A DNA stretch of 64,000 nucleotides from Comamonas sp. KCTC 72670. Lineage in GTDB: Bacteria > Myxococcota > Myxococcia > Myxococcales > Myxococcaceae. The DNA lies in contig BNCN01000001.1 in assembly GCA_014656495.1 (NCBI GenBank), forward strand, positions 186,001 to 250,000, read 5' to 3'. This document shows, piece after piece, positions 51,687 to 59,788 of the stretch (the first letter of the stretch is position 1; every line of letters starts with the position of its first letter). The translations under genes were made by a program, and so were the position numbers. The notes beneath the pieces were generated by a model, which was not told the DNA's origin, did not search any database, and saw nothing but the letters and a program-made list of their open reading frames with translations.

Positions 51687-52265
51687 ATGAGGGAACCAGA
51701 GGAGTCCATTCCGGTGGGCGACGGGCAACACCGCCAGTTCGAAGCGTTCGCGCGCGCGCGGCGGCCCGGGCTGGTCCGCATCGCCCGGCGGCTGTGCGCG
51801 GGCGGGGGAATCGACCCGGAGGACCTGGTTCAGGAGACGTTGGAGCGCGCGTACCGGAACTTCGACCGGCTGGCGGGGGAGAACGCGGGCGCGGTGAGCG
51901 TCTGGCTGAGCACCACCCTGAGCAACCGGTTCCTGGACCACTGCCGCCGCCGCCGCACCGAGGTGTTGGGCGCGCCGATGCTGCGCCTGGTCCAGGACGC
52001 GGACGCGCAGGGCGACGCGGCGCCGCAAGAGCGCTGGGAGCGGGTGTCCCGCGACGAGTTCCAACGCGCCATCGACCAGCTCCGCCCCCCGCACCTGCGC
52101 GAAGCCTACCGGCTGCATGTGGCGGGGTTGCGGTACCGGGCCATCGCGCAGCAGTTGCGCTCGACGGAAGGAACGGTGGGACGATGGCTCACCGAGGCGC
52201 GTCAGGCGCTGCGGCAGTTGCTGGGCGACGATGACGCCTCGCGAGAAGGCATGGCCGAGACATGA
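51687..52265 (+). CDS. ECF-type RNA polymerase sigma factor
   Basis: 192 residues from ATG 51687. GTG 51714 after AGAGGAG is an alternative start and would be shorter by nine residues. Region 2 is clear (LVRIARRLCAGGGIDPEDLVQETLERAYRNF, then VWLSTTLSNRFLDHCRRRR), and region 4 is a helix-turn-helix (LREAYRLHVAGLRYRAIAQQLRSTEGTVGRWLTEARQALRQLL). The middle is short, as is usual in ECF factors. The stop overlaps the next start as ATGA, so sigma and its anti-sigma are translationally coupled. It probably activates its own operon; no ECF promoter was found with confidence. Confidence 0.94.
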   Translation: MREPEESIPVGDGQHRQFEAFARARRPGLVRIARRLCAGGGIDPEDLVQETLERAYRNFDRLAGENAGAVSVWLSTTLSNRFLDHCRRRRTEVLGAPMLRLVQDADAQGDAAPQERWERVSRDEFQRAIDQLRPPHLREAYRLHVAGLRYRAIAQQLRSTEGTVGRWLTEARQALRQLLGDDDASREGMAET

Positions 52266-55177
52266 GCACCGCCTGCGACAACCTGGAGCGCTTCCTCGAC
52301 GGCGAGCTGGCGCCCGCGGACGCGGAGAACTTCCGCCACCACCTGGCGCGCTGCGGGCCGTGTGAGTCGCGCATGAAGGAGCTGCTCGCCCTGGAGCTGC
52401 TCGCGGACGATGCGCTGAACACCGTGGAGACGAAGCCGGCCCGCGCCGTCACGTCCTGGCGGAACAAGCCCTGGTTGATGGTGGTGCCGCTGGCGCTCGC
52501 GGCCGGGCTCGCCGTGCTGATGCTGCGAGTTCCCCGTCTGGAGTCCGGCGCCACGGGCTCCGAGCTCTGGCTGGCCGACGCCACCACCCGCCCTCTCGAA
52601 GTCCGGCTGACCCATCCCGGCGCGGACGTGCACCGGCCCTACGAGGTGATGCGCAGCGAGGGCAACGCACCGCGGGCCCTGGCCCTTCGCGAGCTGGCGC
52701 GGCTGGAAGAGGCCGCGGACCACCGGGGCATCGCCTCGGCCTTCCTGCTCCGGGGAGATGTGGCCCAGGCCGCCGCCTTCCTCGACAAGCTGCCGCCCTC
52801 TCCGGATGTGGACACGGACCGCGCGGCGTTGGCCCTGCAACAGGGGGAGCCGGAGAAGGCGCTCGCCCTGCTGGAGCAGGCCCTGAAGACACGGCCGGGC
52901 CATGCCCAGGCGCTGTGGAACCAGGGGCTCGCGTTCCAGCGGCTGGGCCTGCCGCTGCGCGCCGCCGAGTCCTTCGAACAGGTGGCCGCCCTGAAGGAGC
53001 GCGGCTGGAGCGAGGAGGCCGCCCAGCGGGCCCAGTCCCTGCGCGACGCGGCGGTGCGGGAGCGACAGGACTGGAAGGGCATGCGGCAGGACTGCCAGCG
53101 CATGGTGGATGGCGGCGCGCCGCTCTCGCCCGCACAAGCGGAGGCCCTGCCCGGCATGGCGCGCGTGTGTCTCTACAACGCGCTGCGCGCCGCGGGCTCG
53201 CCCGAGCGCGTGGAGTCCCTGCGCCCGCTGGCGGTCGTGCTGGACCGGCGGGAGGACGGCACGCACCTGGAGGACCTGGTGCGCCACACCGCGCGGCGGG
53301 ACTTCTCCGTCCGGGCGCCGCTCGCCCAGGAGTACGCGCGACTCACCCGGGGCGAAGTGAAGGGAAGTGCCCTGGAGGCGTTCCTCACGCGGCTCCGGGA
53401 GGCCCGGCAGGAGGACCTGCTCCTGGGCGCGCTCGCGTATGCCGACCCGCGACAGGCCGTGGAGGAGTACCGGGGAATCGCCCTGGCGACGAAGGACCCG
53501 TGGTTCACGCTGCTCGCCGAGGAGCGGCAGGCCAAGGCGGAGTCACCCCAACAGGCACGGGAGCGGCTCCAGGCCGCGGTGCAGGCGTGTACACGGTCGG
53601 GGCGGCAGGCCTACCGGTGCATGCTGATGCAGCGCGAGCTGGGGCTGGTGATGGCACGGCTGCACCGTCCCGTCGATGCCCACACCCACTTCCTGGCGGC
53701 GCTGCGCGGCGCGCGGGACAGCCAGGAGTGGGGCTCGCAGCGCAACCTCCTCCAGGACCTGGGGCAGGTGGCGCGCACGCAAGGCGACCTCGTGCTGGCC
53801 CGCGCGTACCTGGAGGAGTTGCTGCTCCAGACGCCGGAGGGCTGCGCGGACTCGGAGGTCGCCCTGACCAACCTCGCGCTCGCGCACCACCGGGCCCTGG
53901 ACTTCGCGGGGGCCCGCGAGCTGCTCGACCGGGCCCTCCATTGCAGCCATCAGGCCTCGATGACGCGGCTGGCGCTGCTCGCCGACCTGGCCCGCACGCC
54001 GTTCCGGAAGGCCGAGGACGCGCGCCTGCTGGAGCAGGGGCTTCGGACGCTGCGGGATTCGGGCACCCAGGAGGCGGGCGACCTCGCGCTGCTGCGCCAC
54101 ATCGAAGGGCGCTTCTTCCTGGAGCAGGACGCGCAGCGGGGGCAGGCGCTGCTGCGACAGGCGCTGGAGGAGGCGTCGAGGCTGCCGGCGGCGGACGTGA
54201 GCGCGCGAAAGGCCCGCGTCTACAGCTACACCTCGCTCATCCTCGATGCGGGCCGGAGCGGCGAGCTGAAGCAGGGGCTCGCGCTCTTCGCCGAGGAACG
54301 CGCCCTGCCCCCGCCCGCGAAGTGCGTGCTGGGCGTCACGGTGGATGACGAGCGGACGTTCGTCGTGGCCCGGGATGAAGAAGGCCAGCTCATCGGTCAC
54401 CATGACGTGGGCCGGAAATCGCCCCTGGCGGATGTCGACGGGTTGGTGCCCGAGAAGGTCGTCACCGCGCTGCGCGCATGCCCCAGCGTGGTGGTGCTCG
54501 CGCGGCCTCCGGTGCAGGGGCGCGCGGGGCTGCTCCCCGCCGACATGGCGTGGTCCTATCGGATGGGGCCGCCCTCCGCGGCGCCCGCGCCCGGCGTGGC
54601 ACCGCGCAGGCTGGTCGTCACGGATGTGCAGTCCCCCGCGTCGCTGAACCTGCCCACGCTCCGTGCCTGGAGCGAGAGCGGCGCCGACCCCCAGGGCGTC
54701 ACCCTGCTCCGCGGCGCCGAGGCCACGCCGCCCCGCGTCCTGCGGGCCATGCGCGACGCCACCGAGGTACAGGTCCACGCGCACGGCATCATCGACCCCT
54801 CGGTGGCGGACGCGTCCGTGCTCGTGCTCTCCCCCGAGGCCTCCAGCGGCCGCTTCGCGCTGTCGACGGGCGACCTGAAGGGACAGCGGCTGCACGGGCA
54901 CCCCGTGGTGCTGCTCGCCGCGTGCTACGCGGGCCATACCAGCGCCTACGTTCATGAGAACTTCGGGCTGCCGCTGGCCTTCATCGAATCCGGTGCGCGG
55001 GCCGTCCTGGCCGCGACGCAGGAGATTCCGGACGCCGAGGCCAACGCCTTCTTCGAGCCTGTCCTGGCCCGCATCCGCGAGGGCGTCCCCGCCGCCGTGG
55101 CCCTGCGCGATGAACGCCAGGCCTGGCTGAAGCGGCATGCCAGCGCGTGGGTCCATCAGGTGCTTCTCTTCGAATAG
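52262..55177 (+). CDS. Zinc-binding anti-sigma fused to TPRs and a CHAT caspase-like protease
   Basis: 971 residues. N-terminal mini anti-sigma with the ZAS motif His27-x3-Cys31-x2-Cys34 (FRHHLARCGPC); it would clamp the ECF factor. One membrane helix at about 70-88 follows. Residues 115-680 are TPR-like helical repeats (for example QQGEPEKALALLEQALKTRPGHAQALWNQGLAF). The C-terminal CHAT domain (about 700-971) carries the caspase-type dyad: His841 in VHAHG and Cys888 in LLAACYAGHTS. CHAT domains are cysteine proteases; TPR-CHAT proteins act in type III-E CRISPR and gasdermin systems. Here the protease and the anti-sigma are the same chain, with the enzyme on the far side of the membrane from the zinc motif if the topology is simple. 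Confidence 0.93.
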   Translation: MSTACDNLERFLDGELAPADAENFRHHLARCGPCESRMKELLALELLADDALNTVETKPARAVTSWRNKPWLMVVPLALAAGLAVLMLRVPRLESGATGSELWLADATTRPLEVRLTHPGADVHRPYEVMRSEGNAPRALALRELARLEEAADHRGIASAFLLRGDVAQAAAFLDKLPPSPDVDTDRAALALQQGEPEKALALLEQALKTRPGHAQALWNQGLAFQRLGLPLRAAESFEQVAALKERGWSEEAAQRAQSLRDAAVRERQDWKGMRQDCQRMVDGGAPLSPAQAEALPGMARVCLYNALRAAGSPERVESLRPLAVVLDRREDGTHLEDLVRHTARRDFSVRAPLAQEYARLTRGEVKGSALEAFLTRLREARQEDLLLGALAYADPRQAVEEYRGIALATKDPWFTLLAEERQAKAESPQQARERLQAAVQACTRSGRQAYRCMLMQRELGLVMARLHRPVDAHTHFLAALRGARDSQEWGSQRNLLQDLGQVARTQGDLVLARAYLEELLLQTPEGCADSEVALTNLALAHHRALDFAGARELLDRALHCSHQASMTRLALLADLARTPFRKAEDARLLEQGLRTLRDSGTQEAGDLALLRHIEGRFFLEQDAQRGQALLRQALEEASRLPAADVSARKARVYSYTSLILDAGRSGELKQGLALFAEERALPPPAKCVLGVTVDDERTFVVARDEEGQLIGHHDVGRKSPLADVDGLVPEKVVTALRACPSVVVLARPPVQGRAGLLPADMAWSYRMGPPSAAPAPGVAPRRLVVTDVQSPASLNLPTLRAWSESGADPQGVTLLRGAEATPPRVLRAMRDATEVQVHAHGIIDPSVADASVLVLSPEASSGRFALSTGDLKGQRLHGHPVVLLAACYAGHTSAYVHENFGLPLAFIESGARAVLAATQEIPDAEANAFFEPVLARIREGVPAAVALRDERQAWLKRHASAWVHQVLLFE

Positions 55178-55210
55178 TCACACCTTCCCCTCTCCATCGA
55201 GCACATCACC

Positions 55211-55750
55211 ATGAAGAAGTTCATCGCTCCGCTGTCGTGTCTGGTCGTCGCGGCCACGGGCTGCACGCACACGGGCCGGACGCCGGACTGGAATCTGTCC
55301 GACGTCGTGCCCCCGGGCACCCTGGTCCGCGTCACGCTGCAGGACGCCCAGGATGCGAGCCGGCGCTCCACGTTCGTGGTGGACCCGCACCGAGATGTCG
55401 TGGTGGAGCGGCTGGATGGGCGCCGCACACTCCCGCCTACGCCCCCCAAGGCGGCATCCGAGACCGAGGCCACGAGCGACACGTCCCAAACGTCCATGTC
55501 GGGGGGACAGGTCACGGTTTCGATGATCGTCGACTGCAGAGTCACGCAGACCGCCCAGGACGGGTGCGTGGACCTGGCCATCGACCCCAAGCACGAGACG
55601 TCGGGGGACCCGAACCCCATCGTCGATCCCCGGGAGCGCCTGGTCCTCACCGAGAAGTTCGTGAAGCAGCTCGCCGTGAGCACGCTGGAGGCGGCGCACC
55701 GCAACCGCGTCCGGGTGTACGTGCCCGCCGTCCAGCGGGAGGCGCGGTAG
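55211..55750 (+). CDS. Lipoprotein of the sigma/CHAT operon
   Basis: 179 residues. A short lipoprotein signal ends AATGC (mature CTHT). The mature protein has a small N-terminal domain (about 30-75, VVPPGTLVRVTLQDAQDASRRSTFVVD), a Pro/Ser/Thr-rich linker (about 75-100), and a second short domain (VTVSMIVDCRVTQTAQDGCVDLAID) with two cysteines that could form a disulfide. No family recognised. It follows the CHAT gene by 33 bp on the same strand. It would sit in the same compartment as the CHAT domain, so it could be its substrate, inhibitor or sensor; this is inference. Confidence 0.75.
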   Translation: MKKFIAPLSCLVVAATGCTHTGRTPDWNLSDVVPPGTLVRVTLQDAQDASRRSTFVVDPHRDVVVERLDGRRTLPPTPPKAASETEATSDTSQTSMSGGQVTVSMIVDCRVTQTAQDGCVDLAIDPKHETSGDPNPIVDPRERLVLTEKFVKQLAVSTLEAAHRNRVRVYVPAVQREAR

Positions 55751-55857
55751 TCCTACCAGGGGACGGCTCCGCCCGGGGCTCGCGCCGCCGCTTCCGGTGA
55801 GAGGGGCGGTCGTCCTACCCGGCGGCTCCACCCGGGGCTCGCGCCGCCGCCTCCGGC
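55750..55857. repeat. Tandem duplication of a gene tail
   Basis: Two imperfect copies of a 46-49 bp sequence stand side by side, at 55750-55798 and 55812-55857, offset by 59-62 bp. Both share GTCCTACC at one end and the core CCCGGGGCTCGCGCCGCCGC. Copy two encodes, on the minus strand, the C-terminus of the double helicase (TPEAAARAPGGAAG-stop). Copy one lies between that stop and the lipoprotein stop and could encode a near-identical tail. Confidence 0.6.
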
Positions 55858-58800
55858 GTGGAAGGCGCGAGCCCGCCGAGCGTCTCCACATACTTCGCGG
55901 CGACTCGGAGGAAGCGCGCGCCGCGCACGCCGGTGAGGTACTGCCGCTTCATCGCCCGCGTCGCGCCCACGTAGAACATGGCGCGGCGGATGCGCTCGTT
56001 CTCCCGCGCCGAGCGCTCGCGAGCCCCCGCCATCCACTGCTCCGCGGTGTCCAGCGCGTCCAGCCCCGCGAAGAACACGATGGGGCACTCGTGTCCCTTG
56101 CATGAGAACACCGTGGTGGCGCGCACGTGGTCCACGCCGCTGACGCGGAAGTCCGTCACGTTGCGGCCCCCCTTGCCGCCGTAGGCCTCCGCGGGCACGC
56201 CCGCGCGCTTCAGCGCTTCCGTGAACTGCGAGGGCATCACCGGCGCCACCACCAGGATGTCGCTCGGGTGGACGCCCTCCTCGCGGATGAGGCGCGCGAT
56301 TTCGCGAGCGACCTGCCGGGCCTCACTGGCACTGGACGCGAACCCGCGCACCTGGGGCAGCACGCCGCCGCGCTCCGTGGATTGGACCCGGAAGAGCCCC
56401 TCCAGCGTCTCCTCCGGGAGCCACACGAGCCCTTCACGCGCCAGCTCGCCCACCTTCATGTATTCGCGCATGCCCGGCTCGGCCGCGGCGTGCTGGCGCA
56501 GCGGGTCCAGCACCACGTTGAAGGCCACGTCGAGGATGTCCCGCGTGGCGCGGAACGTCTCCTTGAGCACGCGCGTCCGCCCGCGGAACGACAGCCCCTC
56601 CGGGAGCTGCTCCTTCAGCGCGTCGATGGGCACCTGGCCATAGACGTTCTGCGAGTCGTCCATGAACAACTGGAAGCAGCGCACCGCGCGTCCGTCCGAA
56701 AGCGTGTCCGGGCGCACCAGCGCGTGCAGCATGGCCAGGGCCTTGGCGTCCATGTCCTGGGCTTCGTCGACGAAGACGCCATCGAAGGACTCCGGCGCGT
56801 GGCGGCGCAGGGCCCCCACGTGCTTCACCGTCACCCGGGAGCGCAGCTCGCGCACGCGGAGCCGGCCCGCGCGCTGGGCAATCGCCTCCACGAGCAGCTT
56901 GTCCACCAGCGGCGCCAGCGCCCGGTTGAAGAAGGACACCAGCACCTGCGCCTCGGCGTGCTCCAGCAGGTAGCGCGCCACCCAATGGGCCAGCACGTAC
57001 GTCTTCCCGCTGCCCGCCACGCCCCGCACCAGGTGATGCCCGTCATCGAAGCGCCGCTCGAACAGCGACACCTGCTCATGCGTGAAGAGCGGCCGCCCCG
57101 GCCGGGCCCCCGAGATTTCCGCGCCCAGGTCCACCGGCACCGGAGGCGGCGGAGGCAGCGGCGCGCGCTGCGGGACGGGCAGCGGCTCAAGCTTCAAGGG
57201 CTCCCCCGGGTGGACTCGGAGCCGAGGCAGCAGCGACAAGAACCGCTGGGGAATCGTGGCGGCGCGAGCCTCGTCGCGAGAGGCCAGCACCAGCAGGTAG
57301 TCCTTCGCGCGGCTGGCGGCCACGTTCAGCATCGGCACCAGCGTGTGCGGAGGAAACGGCCGGCCACCGGCGACGGTGTCCACCAGCACCACGTCGTACT
57401 GGGTGCCCTGCTGACGGTGGATGGTGGAGGCACTGAAGACGTCGCCGCGAAGTCCCGCCGAGTTGCCCAACCGGCGCAGCAACGCCGCCTGCGCGCGATA
57501 CGGCGTGACGCACAGGACGCTGAGCCCGGAGCGCACCGCTTCCTTCGCCAGGGACACGGCGAGGTTGGCGGACAGCTCGCGTTGATAGCCCGAGCCCGTC
57601 TCCCCTCGTCCATGCGTGAGCCGCTTCGCGTCGCGCGTGAGGCCATCCAGCACCACCCAGCCCGCGCGCGTCTCGGGGAACGCCGCCACCGGGGCGGGGC
57701 GCTCGGCGCGGGCCTTCACGCCGTCACCGTCCTCCAGCGCGCCGCCGTAGCAGAAGTGGCTCACCACCTTCGCGATGTGCGGGTGCATGCGGTGCTGGGT
57801 GCGCAGCAGCAACACGTCCGCGCGCGCCGCGTCCCGCACCGCGTCTTCCAGGTGGGACAGGCCACTGCCGCGAAGCCACTTCTGCGAGCCCTTGCCGGCG
57901 CCCTCGGCGGCGCGGCTCACCGGGCCAATCTGCTTCGGGTCTCCCGCGAGCGTCACCCGCTCCGCCAGCGGCCCCATCAGCGCGGTGGCTGCGCGCGTCA
58001 CCATGCCCGCCTCGTCCACCACCAGGCGCGCGAAGTGCCGCTTCCCCTCCAGCTCCGACACGAGCCGCAACGCCCGGTGCACGGTGACCACGACCAGCGG
58101 GCAGTCCCCCTTCTCCACCTCCTTGAGCGTGGGGTCCTTCACCTTGCCGCGCAGCCCGCGAAGCTCCGCCTGGAGCTTGGCCAGCTCGTGCGCCGGGCCG
58201 CCCCGCACCCGCTGGAGCACCAGCTCCCGCTCGCGCTCCTCGATGCTGGCGCGCAGCTTGCCGCCCTTGGTGTCCTCCAGCGTGACGGTGGGCAGCTTCG
58301 CCAGCGCGTCGCTCGCGCCGGTGCCGCCGCGGAAGATGCTGCGCGCCAGCGGCCGCAGGGGGATGGGCTCGCGCTCCAGCAGCGCGCTGACGCGGAGGAC
58401 CAGCTCGTCCGCGGCGCGGTTGGTGGGCGCCACCGCGAGGATGCGCTCGCCGGGGAAGGCGCGCAGCGCCCGCGCGATGAGGTCCGCGACGGCCGTCGTC
58501 TTGCCCGTCCCCGGTGGCCCCCAGATGCAGCCCCAGGGCTGACGCCACAGCCGGTCCGCCGGGAGCAGCAGGTCGTCCTGGGGAGACGGCGCGACGGGCG
58601 GCGCCTCGCCACACGCCCGGCGAAGGGACTCCGCGAGCGCGTCCTGCCGCTCTTCATAGGCCGACGCCGCCGCGCACAGGGCCTCGGCGAAGTCATAGGG
58701 CCGGTAACACCAGCGGTCCGCGGACAGCGCGCGGCGGTCCACGTCGTCGCCGTGGCTGGGTGCGGCGAAGACCCGGCCCGACTCGAAGTCCAGGTGGACG

Positions 58801-59456
58801 ACGTCCCCGCCGAAGACACACTCCTCGCCCTGGAAGCCGAGCACCGTACCGCCGGACCAGTCCGGGTCCGCCGCCGGCCTCGGGATGAGGGACAACACGC
58901 CGGGGCCCTGGAGGCTGAGCTCGCGCACGTCCTGGAGCAACTGCGCGCGGTACTGGCTGCGCTCCAGCAACAGCGCCTCGCGCAGCTCCTCGGGGAGGTA
59001 CGCGGGGGGAGACCAGAGCTCGCGCCGCTTCCCACTGGCCACGGCGGCCCGCATCGCCTCGCGCTCGGCGGGGGTGACGTCCTCGGGCGCGGCGACGTCT
59101 CGCGCGGGCACGTCTTCCCTGTCCTGGCCCCGCGCCATCCTCGAGACGAGCATCGGGTTCGGCGCGCGCGCCACCTCCGAGGCACCCTCGGGAGGCACCG
59201 GCGCCTGGGGCACATCGGCACGCACCGCCGCCTCCGTCCGCCGCAGCGCCACCTCTTCCTCGCGAGGGGGCTCCGGCATCACGAGCGCGTTGCGCCAGCG
59301 AGGCACCGGACCCGCTCGCTGCGCGGGCACCGCCTCCGCGGGGGGCGCGTCGTCGTACTCGATGTGCAGCTCGCGCGTGGAAGCGGGCTCGCCGGAAGCA
59401 CCCGCCTCCGACCCCGCCGCGTCACCCGCCCTGCCCCCGTCCGGCCCGCCGCTCAT
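55815..59456 (-). CDS. Tandem double superfamily 1 helicase
   Basis: 1213 residues from ATG 59456. An N-terminal region (about 1-150) is low-complexity (Pro, Ala, Glu). Module one (about 150-760) is UPF1/AAA_11-AAA_12-like: Walker A GPPGTGKTT (313-321), LVVDEAGMV (Asp481), AGDPKQIGPV, LLRTQHRMH, and late motif LNVAASRAKDYLLV. After a Pro-rich linker (about 760-795), module two (about 800-1200) is UvrD-like: GVAGSGKT (812-819), VFVDEAQDMD (Asp897), LKETFRATRDIL, a late motif VFSCKGHECPIVFFAG, and motif VI FYVGATRAMKRQYLTGVRG. Two complete SF1 motors in one chain is rare. It is divergent from ygiQ across a strong dyad. Function is probably nucleic-acid remodelling or repair. Confidence 0.9.
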   Translation of the reverse strand: MSGGPDGGRAGDAAGSEAGASGEPASTRELHIEYDDAPPAEAVPAQRAGPVPRWRNALVMPEPPREEEVALRRTEAAVRADVPQAPVPPEGASEVARAPNPMLVSRMARGQDREDVPARDVAAPEDVTPAEREAMRAAVASGKRRELWSPPAYLPEELREALLLERSQYRAQLLQDVRELSLQGPGVLSLIPRPAADPDWSGGTVLGFQGEECVFGGDVVHLDFESGRVFAAPSHGDDVDRRALSADRWCYRPYDFAEALCAAASAYEERQDALAESLRRACGEAPPVAPSPQDDLLLPADRLWRQPWGCIWGPPGTGKTTAVADLIARALRAFPGERILAVAPTNRAADELVLRVSALLEREPIPLRPLARSIFRGGTGASDALAKLPTVTLEDTKGGKLRASIEERERELVLQRVRGGPAHELAKLQAELRGLRGKVKDPTLKEVEKGDCPLVVVTVHRALRLVSELEGKRHFARLVVDEAGMVTRAATALMGPLAERVTLAGDPKQIGPVSRAAEGAGKGSQKWLRGSGLSHLEDAVRDAARADVLLLRTQHRMHPHIAKVVSHFCYGGALEDGDGVKARAERPAPVAAFPETRAGWVVLDGLTRDAKRLTHGRGETGSGYQRELSANLAVSLAKEAVRSGLSVLCVTPYRAQAALLRRLGNSAGLRGDVFSASTIHRQQGTQYDVVLVDTVAGGRPFPPHTLVPMLNVAASRAKDYLLVLASRDEARAATIPQRFLSLLPRLRVHPGEPLKLEPLPVPQRAPLPPPPPVPVDLGAEISGARPGRPLFTHEQVSLFERRFDDGHHLVRGVAGSGKTYVLAHWVARYLLEHAEAQVLVSFFNRALAPLVDKLLVEAIAQRAGRLRVRELRSRVTVKHVGALRRHAPESFDGVFVDEAQDMDAKALAMLHALVRPDTLSDGRAVRCFQLFMDDSQNVYGQVPIDALKEQLPEGLSFRGRTRVLKETFRATRDILDVAFNVVLDPLRQHAAAEPGMREYMKVGELAREGLVWLPEETLEGLFRVQSTERGGVLPQVRGFASSASEARQVAREIARLIREEGVHPSDILVVAPVMPSQFTEALKRAGVPAEAYGGKGGRNVTDFRVSGVDHVRATTVFSCKGHECPIVFFAGLDALDTAEQWMAGARERSARENERIRRAMFYVGATRAMKRQYLTGVRGARFLRVAAKYVETLGGLAPSTPEAAARAPGGAAG

Positions 59457-59578
59457 CGGACGCGGAGCCTCCACACCTCGCCCGGCACCGGCCCTGGGCC
59501 CTGGGCGCCACGCGGCTCCGTCACGTCTGGCAGGGCTGAGGGGGGCACCGCGGCGGCCATGGCAAACACTCACGAACC

Positions 59579-59620
59579 TACATTTCGCGACCTACCCACC
59601 TGAACAGGTCGCCACATGTA
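59579..59620. promoter_or_regulatory. 42-bp near-palindrome in a divergent promoter
   Basis: Outer arms TACAT (59579-59583) and ATGTA (59616-59620) and inner arms GCGACCT (59587-59593) and AGGTCGC (59606-59612) are each perfect, separated by 3-bp mismatched gaps and a 12-bp centre that itself contains ACCTGAACAGGT. The site lies 123 bp upstream of the helicase gene and about 169 bp upstream of ygiQ. Confidence 0.5.
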
Positions 59621-59788
59621 AGAGGGCGGCCAAGGTAGGGGAGGCCTGGATCGCCGTCAATGCACCACACTTCGGGTGCATGCGCGGTGGGTAGGAAGGC
59701 AAGCCGCCCCGGTGTACACCCTCTCCAGCCGGGCTTGCTTCCGCGCCCTCCCGATGTTCTGGGAGGAAGCCCTCGCCCCTTCACCGAC

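Noticed and set aside
56127-59603. A 1158-codon open frame on the plus strand opposite the double helicase
   Set aside because: No motif, His/Arg/Leu-rich composition, and complete overlap with a gene that has two sets of helicase motifs.
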